36,696 nt of DNA from assembly GCA_027596035.1 (NCBI GenBank), contig JADGJA010000132.1, positions 1 to 36,696 on the forward strand, given 5' to 3'. Shown in pieces: positions 1 through 9,761 of this stretch. The position numbers and the translations under genes are program-made. A model generated the notes under the pieces. The model had not been told where the DNA came from. It saw nothing but the letters and a program-made list of their open reading frames with translations, and searched no databases. Each line of letters opens with the position of its first letter. Within the stretch, counting starts at the first letter, position 1. The stretch is from Thoreauomyces humboldtii. Lineage: Eukaryota; Chytridiomycota; Chytridiomycetes; Spizellomycetales; Powellomycetaceae.

Positions 1-200
1 CTCTCTCCCTCTCCTCCCCCTTTCTTTTTTCACTCCCCCCCAACGTACACGCAGACGACCACATTCGACGTCTACGCACCACAGACCAGCGCACAGACCA
101 GACCGCCAACTTGCACCTCCCCAACCTACCAGAAGAGAGACCCCCCTTGTTCAGCTACCACCTCCCCACTCCCCCCTTGCTCCCCGTTTCGTTCGCAACC
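1..200 (+). promoter_or_regulatory. Pyrimidine-rich leader upstream of the C9orf85-like gene
   Basis: The first 50 bases are almost pure C/T, followed by a C- and A-rich stretch up to the ATG at 201. No upstream in-frame ATG is present. Pyrimidine-rich tracts just upstream of start codons are common in compact fungal promoters and 5' UTRs. I see no TATA box. The window edge cuts the region, so its full extent is unknown. Confidence 0.4.
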
Positions 201-776
201 ATGACCAACAAGGTGTCCACAGCAAAGGGAAAGTCTGGTGCGCAAAAGCAACGACAAAAGTACCAGAACGCCTTCGCCTTCAAACCCAACAAGAACAACA
301 CCGCATCCGTCCGCATCTCCCTCCTCCCCGCCCAGGGACTCTGCCAAAAGTGTCTGGACATTGTCAACTGGCGCAAGAACATGAACAAGTACAAGCCGCT
401 GTCCCAACCAAAGACCTGTCTGGACTGCAAGCAGAAGCGCATCGTGGACGCCTACCACGTCTTGTGCAAACCCTGCGCGGACATCAGGGAGGTCTGCGCG
501 AAGTGCCAGGAGAGCGGGAAGGACGTCGTCCCCAACGACGCAAAGACCCCGCAGCAGAGGCAGAAGGAGGAGCAGGAGCGCGCCGCCCTCCTCGCCAGCA
601 TGTCCGAGAGGCAGCGGAGGAGCTACCTGAGGAGGCTGGAGAGAGGGGACGAGGAAGGCGCCGACAAGATCACCGAGGCCGCCGCCAACAACCACGACGG
701 AGGGTGGAGCGACTTTGGGGACGACCTCGACGACGACGACGAGGAGGAGGAGGATGATGAGGAGGAAGAAGCATAG
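201..776 (+). CDS. C9orf85-like (DUF2039) zinc-binding protein
   Basis: An uninterrupted reading frame of 191 aa. The N-terminal half matches the C9orf85/DUF2039 family as I know it: a basic start (GKSGAQKQRQKYQNAFAFKPN), then paired cysteines in CQKCLD, CLDCKQK, CKPC and CAKC, spaced as in the animal proteins, with the family signature YKPLSQPKTC at about residues 65-74. The four CxxC pairs should bind two zinc ions. The family is widely conserved but has no agreed molecular function. The C-terminal third is charged and ends in an Asp/Glu run of about 20 residues, unlike the basic tail of some relatives. The ATG at 201 is chosen because the family homology begins there and no earlier ATG is in frame. 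An antisense ORF of equal length is a shadow of the GC-rich code. Confidence 0.88.
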   Translation: MTNKVSTAKGKSGAQKQRQKYQNAFAFKPNKNNTASVRISLLPAQGLCQKCLDIVNWRKNMNKYKPLSQPKTCLDCKQKRIVDAYHVLCKPCADIREVCAKCQESGKDVVPNDAKTPQQRQKEEQERAALLASMSERQRRSYLRRLERGDEEGADKITEAAANNHDGGWSDFGDDLDDDDEEEEDDEEEEA

Positions 777-941
777 CAGAATCGAAGCCATGGCTGGGCC
801 ATGCGAATACGATTCGTTTCCACTGCAGTCGACCAGCAGTATAACTTTATTCTCGAAGATCTCAATGTACGACTACGTTGATGTGATTGCTACAGGTTCC
901 CCAAACCTACGCCGAGAGCTATGGAAAGGGAAGACTTCCAT

Positions 942-1802
942 CTAGAATCTAGGGCTGGCCATGTCCAGGGGGCGGTACCGCGTGGTGCCGACGGATCGTT
1001 GACGGTTACGTCGCCTGGCCCTTCGAAGGGCGACGCCGCAGCTCGAAACGAGGGCCAGGGCGGCCACGAGGCCCAATATGAGGGGAAGACGGGAAACTGT
1101 CTTCGGCTGGGTGGTCGGGATGGGTTCGGAGGAGACGACGTCCTGCGCCAGCGCAGCAGACTCGCCATGAGCCACGGCCGCCTTTCCAGAGGGAGAAGCA
1201 GCCACCTTCGAGACCGCCTTCTTCTTCTTCTCCTCCTCCTCCTCCTCGGCCTTGATCCTTGCCGCCTCCACCAGAGCCTCCTCCTGCTGCTTGGCGCGCG
1301 CTTGCACGACCTGGACGTCGACGTAGCGGAGCATGTCCTCGACCTCGTTGTTGCCAGGGTACTCTTCGACGAGCTTCCCGTCGACGTACAGGTTGACTGT
1401 AGGGAAGCCGTCCGGGGCGTGGACGTCGCACACCGGGTGACCGGAGCGAGGTTCGTTGGGGATGGAGCACTCGACTTTTGTGAGGTGGACAGAGGAGGCC
1501 GTCACGGAGTCGGGAGTGGTGGAAGACGCGGTCGGGTAGGCGGCTAGGAATCTTTCCTGCAGCTTGAGCCATTTTGGCGTCAAAGCCTGGGTGTTACCAC
1601 ACCACTGTGCGCCAAACATGACTATCCAGGTGTCCTGCTTTATGACATTGTTGACCTCTGTTACGGGGACATGAACAATGTGCTTGTCGGCTGCGTCCGC
1701 ATCCTGTCTTTTGTTTGCGTGGGCGGGCCGTGCGAGGGCGAGGAGCAGGACAAGGAGGGCTGCCACGAGAGGAGCCCAGGAAAGGGAGCGAGACGAGCGC
1801 AT
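942..1802 (-). CDS. Secretory-pathway thioredoxin-fold membrane protein (PDI/TMX-like) with a CxxT site
   Basis: A single-exon gene of 286 aa. The N-terminus (basic, then a 15-residue Leu/Ala/Val core ending near AHA) is a typical signal peptide. Residues about 45-165 form a thioredoxin domain: the strand VIKQDTWIVMFGAQWC, the active-site helix WCGNTQALTPKW, and the cis-proline segment GFPTVNLYVDGK. The resolving cysteine of the usual CGHC motif is replaced by Thr (CGNT). A charged, alanine-rich stretch with an E/K run follows. A hydrophobic segment near residues 242-262 is then followed by RRARRRNRQR, which gives a type I membrane protein with a short basic cytosolic tail. The longer in-frame extension upstream of the signal peptide lacks such a signal, so the start at 1802 is preferred. 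Such proteins usually act on disulfides in the ER; a single active-site Cys suggests substrate trapping or isomerase/chaperone activity rather than oxidation. Confidence 0.82.
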   Translation of the reverse strand: MRSSRSLSWAPLVAALLVLLLALARPAHANKRQDADAADKHIVHVPVTEVNNVIKQDTWIVMFGAQWCGNTQALTPKWLKLQERFLAAYPTASSTTPDSVTASSVHLTKVECSIPNEPRSGHPVCDVHAPDGFPTVNLYVDGKLVEEYPGNNEVEDMLRYVDVQVVQARAKQQEEALVEAARIKAEEEEEEKKKKAVSKVAASPSGKAAVAHGESAALAQDVVSSEPIPTTQPKTVSRLPLILGLVAALALVSSCGVALRRARRRNRQRSVGTTRYRPLDMASPRF

Positions 1803-2139
1803 AGCTTGTGCGGGACTGCTTGATGAAGAGCTTGAGCGAATGACAGGGTGCAATAGGAAATGTCGAAATGTTCGAGGTCGATTCCCGTGTCCTTCGCGGC
1901 CGCCGGGGAAAGGGGAAGGAGAGGCCGTTTGGCCGTTACAGACGACCGAGGGCTCGGTAACCTTGGATAACAGACGAAGGCTGGTTGGTTGAGTTTTCAA
2001 CACAGAGCTGTGTGTGCGACGTCGTCTTTCCCCAGGTTTCTTGAAATGTTTTTTGCACCTCTGCGTACTGTATCCTTCGCCCATTAGCTCTGGCATTAGC
2101 TCTGGCATTGTTGCAGACCCCCGCGTTCCCTCCTTCACG
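1803..2139. promoter_or_regulatory. Divergent promoter between the thioredoxin-like gene and UTP15
   Basis: This 337-bp interval separates two start codons facing away from each other, so it must hold both promoters and 5' leaders. It contains the direct repeat at 2083-2110. I see no clear TATA box. The ORFs crossing it are in-frame extensions of the flanking genes without homology. Confidence 0.5.
2083..2110 (+). repeat. 12-bp tandem duplication (attagctctggc) in the UTP15 leader
   Basis: The 12-mer attagctctggc occurs twice head to tail (2083-2094 and 2095-2106), followed by a partial third copy (attg). It lies 30-57 bp upstream of the UTP15 ATG, so it is probably transcribed leader or core promoter. 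A copy-number change here would alter leader length by 12 bp without affecting coding sequence. Confidence 0.75.
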
Positions 2140-3951
2140 ATGTCAGAGTACAAGAAGGTTCCTATCAAGCAGCTGCCAAAGCCCGCAGGACGGAAGTCTG
2201 CAGAGGCTCTTTACTGGCGCAAGTTTAAGGTGCTCCTCTCTCGGTGAAGGTCTCGTCGCCACTTGAGCTCTCACACTTCTTGGTCCTTGTCCAGTCGCCA
2301 ATACTCCTAAAAGAATTCGCTGCCGTCAGCTCCATCCATTTCTCTCCTCTCTCCCCACATGACTTTGCCGTCACTAGCTCCACCCGCGTGCAGGTGTACA
2401 GCACCAGCACGCACTCCGTGAAGAAGACGATATCCAGGTTCAAAGACACTGCCTTCAGCGGAACGATCCGAAGCGATGGAAAGCTTTTGGTGGCCGGAGA
2501 TGCCACGGGATTGGTGCAGCTGTTCGATCTGGGGAGCCGAGCAATCTTGCGAACCTTGAAGGGCCACGATGGACCTGTACACGTGGCCCAGTTCTCCCCT
2601 GACCACAAGCAGATTCTGTCCGGATCCGACGACAAGACGGTTCGGTTGTGGGACGTGCCGACGGAAAAGGAGATCGCCATCTTCTCGGAACATCAGGACT
2701 ATGTGCGAGCTGGACTTGTCAGTCAGGAAAATCCACACCTCATCGTCTCGGGATCCTATGACCACGTCGTCAAGATGTGGGACGTGCGATCCGCAAGCTG
2801 CGTCATGACCATGCGACACGGGAACCCGGTGGAATCGCTGCTCATGTTCCCTGGGAGCGGCCTGGTGGCCTCGGCAGGAGGAAACCAGGTCAAGGTGTGG
2901 GACATCCTGGGCGGAGGACGTCACCTGCAAACGATGGCGAACCACCAAAAAACCATCACCTGCATGACCTTCGACGGAACGGGCTCCCGCATTGTCACTG
3001 GGTCCCTGGATCATCAGGTCAAGATCTACAGCGTCCGGGACTACAAGGTCGTGCACAGCATAAAGTACCCTGCACCGGTCTCGAGCGTCGGAGTCTCGGT
3101 AAGTATCAGACACGTACGTCGCGCTCAACGGAAGCCAGTGGCTGACCATTCGATCCCAGCCGGACGACACTCACCTGGTGGTGGGCATGAACAACGGCTT
3201 GCTGTCTATCCGACAGCGGATGGTGAAGACAGCGGACCTTGTTGTAACCCCGAAACAGGACCTCCGGCGAGGAACTCACAAATACTGGACGCGAGGAGGA
3301 GACTACGTGCCAGAAAACGTACGTGTCTGCTGTCTCTCGCTACTTGGACGGACACCATATTGATAGGCGTCATTACCACAGCACGATATCCGGGTAGAGG
3401 CGCGGAAACGGAAGCAACTGAAGCCGTATGACAAGTTCATGCGCACTTTCAGATATGCCGATGCACTTGACGCCGTCATGACCACTGTGAGTGATAATGC
3501 ACACTTGCGGGTGCTCGGGCTGGAAGGCGTTTTCTTACACAAGTTTACATAGTTCCAACGACCACTCATTGTTATCAGCCTTATGGAGGAACTGAGGAAC
3601 CGGGAAGGGCTTCGGTCAGCGTTGGGCGGCCGTGATGATAAAAGCTTGGAACACGTCCTCAAGTTTGTTTTGCGGTACATCACGGATCCACGGTTCTCGA
3701 ACCTTCTGATTGACGTTGCCAACATGCTAATTGGTAAGTGATCTTGCCGGTCGTCGTGGAGGATGTCAGGTCTCTTTCGCTAAATCCTCTGCCGGTTCTC
3801 AGACATGTACGAGCCTATCCTTGGGCAGGCACCTCCCGTTGACGACCTTTTCATCAAGATCCGGGTCAAGGTTGTTCAGGAGATCCAGCTGCAGGCTCGC
3901 CTCAGCGAGGTCATGGGCTTCATGTCCACTCTCTTAGGCATCACGAAGTAG
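2140..3951 (+). CDS. UTP15: U3 snoRNP t-UTP subunit Utp15 (WD40 + UTP15 C-terminal domain)
   Basis: Six exons: 2140-2229, 2295-3098, 3160-3318, 3382-3486, 3553-3733 and 3803-3951. Introns are 61-69 nt, all GT-AG, and phases close to give 495 aa (human about 518). The start MSEYKKVPIKQ and the junction YWRKFK/SPILLKEF align with the UTP15 family. Residues about 35-300 hold the WD repeats, seen as VRLWD, VKMWD and VKVWD dipeptide signatures and the family-specific run SRFKDTAFSGTIRSDGKLLV. The C-terminal ~130 residues (YDKFMRTFRYADALDAVM, FVLRYITDPRF, GQAPPVDDLFIKI) match the helical UTP15_C domain. Utp15 belongs to the t-UTP/UTPA subcomplex of the small-subunit processome, acting in nucleolar pre-rRNA transcription and early 18S processing. 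Family knowledge and sequence agree, so confidence is high. Confidence 0.96.
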
Positions 3952-4275
3952 AACGCCTCCTATCCTTTCCGCTTCTACATCTTGCATATTCCACACCATC
4001 CGCACGCACACATCCATTGTTTACACTGCTTCCATTTGCTTCCCTTTTGTCAACATGTATCTTTATTTATTTTTTGATGCTGATCGATTGAGGCCTCGCG
4101 GGCGAGTTTGCTGCGCAACTGGATCGGGTTAAATGAACCTTTAATTAAGCCTTGCGGGGAATCCGATCTTAGATGTGATGAGCGCACATCTGCTGCTTTT
4201 GACGGTCGTCGGAGAACAGATCTCTATAGCCGCCCTGAGCATTCGCGACGAACCCACCAGAGCGTAACCGAGAAG
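3952..4275 (+). promoter_or_regulatory. Intergenic: UTP15 3' end and ARO2 promoter
   Basis: This 324-bp gap between two same-strand genes holds the UTP15 3' UTR and the upstream region of chorismate synthase. It is AT-richer than its surroundings around 4040-4080 (a ttatttattttttg tract), a plausible polyadenylation region. I see no Gcn4-type TGACTC site and no RNA gene. Confidence 0.4.
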
Positions 4276-6069
4276 ATGAGTACATTTGGAAGGTACTAAA
4301 CAGAGGCATATGCAGCCAAGCTTTCCAAGTCAACCAGGGATTAAACTGATTTTCAAGGTTCTCTCCACCTTAGCGCATTCCGCGTCTCCACCTTTGGGTA
4401 TGGACAGGCAATTTTTCCAGTTCACCGCATACTTTCATCTTAACCGGTGATGTGTGCTCTCGCAGTGAAAGCCATTGCAAAGCAGTTGGCGTCATCGTCG
4501 ATGGCGTGCCCCCGGGTAAGTGAGAAACGTTCATCGGAATCCCAACCTTGACTTACACCGAGTCTTCCGCCTTTTGTCAGGCATGCCGATCACAGAAGAT
4601 GACATTCAGATTCAACTGAGCAGACGGCGACCTGGTCAGAGTGATCTGACGACGCCAGTGAGTCTTTCAAGCTGCCGGTTATTCCTAGTTTTACTTTTTC
4701 GTATGGACGACTGACGATGTTGGACCGCCCCATCCAGCGAGATGAGAAAGACCGAGTCACGATTCTTTCAGGAACTGAGAAGGGCTTCACTCTGGGATCG
4801 CCCATTGCCATGACGGTTAACAACGAGGACCAGCGACCGCACGATTACGGAGAGATGGACTACTACCCGCGCCCATCGCATGCCGACTTCACTTACCTAC
4901 AGAAGTATGGCATGAAATCCAGCAGCGGAGGAGGGCGATCAAGTGCCCGCGAAACTATTGGTAGAACCGTTCGAGTATCTTATTCCGACATGATGACATG
5001 GATGTTGAATCGAACATACTCTTTCAGGACGGGTCGCTGCAGCGGGAATCGCGGAGCAGTACCTGAAACTCACCCAAAACGTGGAGATCGTGGCTTTCGT
5101 CGCGTCCATCGGCAATATCACCATGGAACCAATGACGGGTTACTCCACGCCGGCAGAGGAACCTGCTTGGCTGGCACGCTGGCACGCTTGGTGGAAAACC
5201 CTCAAGACCATCACCCGATCAGATGTGGACGCCAACGAGGTCCGATGTCCCGATGCCAACATGGCCGCGAGAATGCGGGAAAGGATTGTGGCGGCTCGTG
5301 ACGCTCACGACTCCATCGGCGGTTCCGTCGTATGCGTGGTCCGAAACGTACCGGCGGGACTTGGTGAGCCTTGCTTCGACAAGCTGGAGGCAAAACTGGC
5401 ACATGCCATGATGTCGATCCCAGCGACGAAGGGCTTCGAGATAGGAAGCGGATATGCGGGGACCGACATACCAGGTCATGTCCACAATGATCCGTTCGTT
5501 GAAAAAAACGGGACCCTGGGAACCAGCACAAATTTCTCTGGCGGCGTGCAGGTGCGTGACATTTTCGACCAGGACACTGCCACCCTGTAAAAAGACTCGA
5601 GCTCATCCACATGATTTTGAAGGGAGGAATATCCAATGGCGAGGACATCTACTTCAAGGTGGCGTTCAAGCCCCCAGCGACTATCGGCCAGGAGCAGGCA
5701 ACTGCTACATACGAAGGAACCAGCGGGAAGCTAGCAGCGAAAGGTCGTCATGATCCTTGCGTGCTACCTCGGGCTGTGCCCATCGTCGAAGCTATGGCCG
5801 CTCTGACCGTCATGGAGTAAGGAAGCGCTTCTGGTTCCTTTTCATATACATCCTGACACGTGCTTACTGCGATCGTTTGTTCTGTTACTAGTGCTCTTTT
5901 GCAGCAGCTGGGTCGACAGGGTGCGCGTAACCTCCTTCCAGCGGACCTGGAGGTGCCGGGCGTTCTGACTGGCAAGCCCAGCAAGGTTCAGGCGCAAGGC
6001 CAAGGAGCGGTACGGGTAGAAGTCAAGCAAGCGGATGGACCTCATATTCTGGATGTAGTGAAGCCGTAG
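4276..6069 (+). CDS. ARO2: Chorismate synthase
   Basis: Eight exons: 4276-4292, 4374-4397, 4466-4515, 4581-4657, 4738-4960, 5028-5551, 5623-5816 and 5892-6069. They join in phase to encode 428 aa. Diagnostic motifs are present in order: MSTFG..FRVSTFGESHC at the start, the FMN/EPSP-binding [65 protein letters not shown] and AAKGRHDP. The enzyme converts EPSP to chorismate, the last shared step of aromatic amino-acid synthesis, using reduced FMN. The first two exons are only 17 and 24 nt, and the opening GESH motif is assembled across three exons, which any automatic gene call could miss. After the usual end ([14 protein letters not shown]) there is an extra tail of about 45 residues with no recognised domain. 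No flavin-reductase domain is fused, so the flavin electron source is not evident here. Confidence 0.96.
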
Positions 6070-6188
6070 GCTACTACCACCCTTGATACATCTCATAATG
6101 CGAATGATCTGAACTTCCGCAGTTTAAGTTGTTATTACAAGTCAGGATTGAATCGTATACAAGCTACAGATATCCAAGCAGGAGGCCG

Positions 6189-9012
6189 TCAGAGAGCAGA
6201 CGAGTTGCCTCGCAACATTGCAGTTTTTGCCACTTCCCTGCTCGCAACTGCGGCTCCTGCGTTGTCTCGAGCAAAATCATTGATGGCACCTACCCAACCC
6301 AAAGCATCCGCCTCCGAAGAAGCTTGGAATTCCAATTCCCCCTTCGGCCACGTCAACTTGAAGCGATCCCCTTCCGCCTCCACGTGGACCTGCTTGAGCG
6401 ATAGGGCGAGCCCAACGTCCGGCTCCCGTTCGTTGATCAAAACAATCATTTGCGATGGCTTTATCATGACGGAAAGGTTGAAGTTGCGCCACTGACGATT
6501 GCTCGTGACCCGGCTCGATCCCCTGACGGCCAACAAGCCCTGTTTGCATCCTGCAACCAAGAGGGCCGACTTGTTTTCCGCTTTTGCTCGCGAAATCGGG
6601 TCATCGCCGCTGTGCACGCCCGTGGGGCCGCCAACGGCGGGAAGGTAATCACCCTTTGTCTTTGTCACCACGGCGTAAAGAATTCGTCCGCAGAGCGCCG
6701 CGTAGGTCACTGCGACGGCCAGAAGGACGCATGCGCTTCTGATGATAAAGGCCGGGATAGGTGCGATGGATGTCAAGTACGTCGTAAGTAGGATGATGAT
6801 GCAACAGAAGGCAATGTTGTAGATGGCCACGCCAATGGATTTTGCCTCATTGTAGTTTGAGAAAATGTTTCGGGTAGCGAAAGCAAGGTAGCAGCACGCG
6901 AGGACCAGCAGGGCGTTGTAGACCAGAACAGACAACATCATGGCCTCTCCTGCTTTCTGGTTGGAGGTAGCGCAGACGTAGTAGTGCATAGACTCCTCCA
7001 GATCGTCGTGTTCGACAGAGAGCAGCGGAAAGGCGCCCGCCCAGATGAAGATGAAGACTAGCTCTCCCAGGACGATCAGTCCTGATTGTGCGAGAAGTTG
7101 CGAGTTTGGGAAAGAACGACGGTACACGGCGCGGTTGTCGAAAATCCTGTTAGAGCAGTAAGCCGGCCGCATGTGTACAGGTGAAAGATCGCCCGACTTA
7201 CTTGTGTAATCTGCGCAATTTGACGAGAATCCCGCCGACGACCATGCCAAAACCAACCCCCAGAAGCGACATATAAGAATTACAGGAAATGGTCGTTGGC
7301 ACCTTCAAGGCATCGACGAAGATCGACAGCAAGCACAGGACCATGCCGACAGCCGAAAAAGACATGAATATAGGAGAGACGGGCTTCAACATCGGATGAT
7401 CTCGCAGTATTGCCAGAGGTATGATCGAGCCGGCCACAGCGACTAGCTCGATGGACGTCAGCGCAATGATGATCGCCGGGCCGATTTTCTGATAACCGAT
7501 CGTCTGATCCGCCAACTTCGGCGAGTCGGCAGGCCGGACGTCCAGGCCCCCAGCAAACAGAATCGGGGCCGTGATGTTCAGCGCGCCAGCCTGCCCGCGG
7601 GCAACCTCGACCCAGCTGCCGTTCACGAGATTGTTGACGTGGAAAAGTGCGTTGACAGAGTCCCCATTAGCCATCCAGGCAGCACGCCCCATTGCACCCA
7701 CGAACGAGAAGTTCGTGAACTGAGTAACGTTGAGCCTTTTTTCCAGCCACGTGTTGTTGGCTATCTGTTCGGGCGTGTACGAATACTGTTGCATCAAGTT
7801 CTTGAAGGCGTATGCGAACGCATACGTCGCGTCGTACCATGCGACAGCACCGCTCGGAGGGGCTTCGCTCCATCGACTCAGAAACGCAGCTTCGAATGGC
7901 TTCGTGAGCGAGGAATACTCGAGAGGCTCAGTCATGAGCAGGCCACGCAAGTTTTCTCGATCTTCGTCCGTCTCGGCCTTCTGTCGCGACGAAATATGTT
8001 CTATCAAGTTCACTCCGCAAGTACAGTGCAAAACACACAGTTTCAGTTACCGAATACACCTCGAGCAGGTTATCCCCTCCTATATAGGCATAGTCGGCGC
8101 CTGTCATTCCATTCGAGTTCAGGATGCGAAGGACCGGAATTGCGTCCGCCTCTCCATTGGGAAAGAGGAGGATGATTCGCGCTCCCAGCGCTTTCAGCTG
8201 TTTGACTCGATAATCGATACCATCAGGGTCGTCCATGTAATACGTATAGCTTGCAAGAAGAGAAATCCCATAAGAACTGACGCTGTCGCGGACCTTGTCG
8301 AGAAGACCTTGACCATAGCTCTCATCTCCGACAAGGACGCCGATCTTTGTCCAGCTTTGCGAGCGTACTAGATCGAGGATCACGAGCGCTTGGAAGTTGT
8401 CGTCGGCGACCAGACGAAAGAAGGTCGGGAACGACTTTTTGTCGCCAAGATTCGGAGACGTTGACCAGATGGAGCACTGGAAGATCCCTGACACGGCTAG
8501 TGAATACGATACCATCTCGCTGGCTGTAGAGTATCGGTCTCCGAGAACTCCATTGTAACCGTTATGAACGTCCTGTATGACTTGTCGCTGAACCTGATTT
8601 ATGAGCACACCTGTAAAGGATTTTGAATATGTGCCTGCAGAGTTGTACGTTTCAAAGGACAATACCATAATCTTCAGCCGTAGGGAGCGCATCGTCGATA
8701 GCATCTACTTGGAAAGGGACGCTGCCAAACCATAGATCCGGCCTTGCCTGCGGGAGATATCAGCAATAAAACTTGGCAAACACTACAATGACATTGGAAA
8801 GGAGAATGCAATCATACAGTGATCTCCTCAGCAGCCATCTGAGCCCCCCACAGGGCTCGTTCTGTCATACTGCTTCCAGAATCATTCCATAGGGCGAAAG
8901 GAAGCGTTACGGCGAGCCTGATGGCCGGCGCTGTAGCCTTGACGCCATGTCGAGCAAGGTTCACAATGTAAAAAGCTAGTTGCACGATCGTCCTCCAACC
9001 ACGTTGTTTCAT
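6189..9012 (-). CDS. Class C (GABA-B-like) G-protein-coupled receptor with C-terminal PH-like domain
   Basis: Five exons on the minus strand: 9012-8818, 8747-8666, 8610-8051, 7980-7202 and 7146-6189, giving 857 aa. Introns are 55-70 nt and phases close. Residues 1-28 look like a weak signal peptide. Residues about 30-430 are a periplasmic-binding/ANF-receptor ligand domain, recognisable by IRLAVTLPFALW, INQVQRQVIQDVHNG, RYSTASEMVSYSLAVSG, FFRLVADDNFQALVILDLV and WTKIGVLVGDESYG. Residues about 446-700 contain seven hydrophobic segments of the 7TM_3 type, including the GABA-B-like ACCYLAFATRNIF..NEAKSIGVAIYN before TM6. From about 738 to 832 the tail has the pattern of a pleckstrin-homology domain (KQGLLAVRG...QWRNFNLSV...LEFQASSEADALGWVGAI, with the invariant helix Trp). 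The ligand and G-protein are unknown. It lies convergent to ARO2 and divergent from the helicase. The PH assignment rests on pattern only. Confidence 0.88.
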
Positions 9013-9262
9013 TTCGCAGTGCTTTACGACACTTTCGCGCGACGAGACGCGATAGCTTCTGAATATGAATACCTGAATAGGCTTGCGATGTGGGCTCCGC
9101 TGTCAGTACCCACTATCTGACCGGCAAAGTTCCAGGGACAGGCCCAGGTAAGCACCGAGCTTGGACATTGTCAGGGGAGGATTCTCAGCCTCCTTGACCC
9201 ACTCTAGGCCCCACAGAACCGTTCCCGTTCCTCCCAAATATCTATCGAATTCACTATCGAAC

Positions 9263-9430
9263 ATGGCCCAAGAACCTGAACCTGAAGCGACACACCGCTT
9301 TCCACTAGTTCAGGACATTACTAGGCCCTCAAAGAAAGGTCCGAAGCACTATACTGTGCACCGCCCGTGTCCTGCGACTCAGGTAGTTAGGAATAACGCG
9401 TCAAAGCTACTGAAGGCCAGTGACGTTTGA
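9263..9430 (+). CDS. Small unassigned ORF (55 codons)
   Basis: This ORF encodes 55 aa beginning MAQEPEPEATHRFPLV. It is proline- and charge-rich with no domain I recognise. A possible splice donor (gactcag/gtagtt) falls inside it at about 9381, so it could instead be a 5' exon of something, but I found no acceptor leading into the helicase frame. It may also be a chance or leader ORF. I assign no function. Confidence 0.2.
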   Translation: MAQEPEPEATHRFPLVQDITRPSKKGPKHYTVHRPCPATQVVRNNASKLLKASDV

Positions 9431-9552
9431 AAAACGAGCCGAACAGGATTCTTTCGGCCAACTAACCAATTGCCACGGATATATGAACGGTGCCTTTTCG
9501 ATGCTTGACATCAGCCAGCCGCGCTTCACTTGGAAAGCGATTTTCCTGTCCC

Positions 9553-9573
9553 CGGCTACCGGTACCGTAGCCG
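9553..9573. repeat. Perfect 7-bp inverted repeat around CGGTACC
   Basis: The arms CGGCTAC (9553-9559) and GTAGCCG (9567-9573) flank the 7-base centre CGGTACC. The embedded octamer CCGGTACC (9559-9566) recurs twice in the region upstream of the UBR7-like gene. The position is about 190-210 bp upstream of the helicase ATG. It could be a dimeric transcription-factor site, but this is not shown. Confidence 0.55.
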
Positions 9574-9761
9574 TGCGTGCTGCGCTTCGGTAGTGTCCGA
9601 GTGTCTGGACTTTTCTAGCGCAAAGTGTATTTCTTTCTTTTTTGCATTCCCCCGCAACCAAAACCTATTTCGGTTCATTCGGCAGAAGGCACCGTAGCAG
9701 TAGACTAAAGCTTCCCTTCGCGCAACGGGAAGCTTGAAGGAACGATCACGTACAAAGGGAA

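Larger units (their letters stand above)
9013..9761. promoter_or_regulatory. Divergent intergenic region between the GPCR and the DEAH helicase
   Basis: A 749-bp gap separates two start codons that face away from each other. It is the longest interval here without a firm gene. It contains the inverted repeat at 9553-9573 and a 55-codon ORF (9263-9430) with no homology that I recognise. The last 130 bp before the helicase ATG carry pyrimidine tracts (tttctttctttttt) typical of fungal promoters. Confidence 0.45.

Noticed and set aside
126..791. 221-codon antisense ORF over the C9orf85-like gene
   Set aside because: It is a shadow of the acidic, GC-rich coding strand (poly-Leu/Val from the Asp/Glu run). 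The plus-strand frame has clear family homology.
1803..2168. In-frame 122-residue extension of the thioredoxin-like gene
   Set aside because: It would bury a canonical signal peptide internally, and the extension has no homology.
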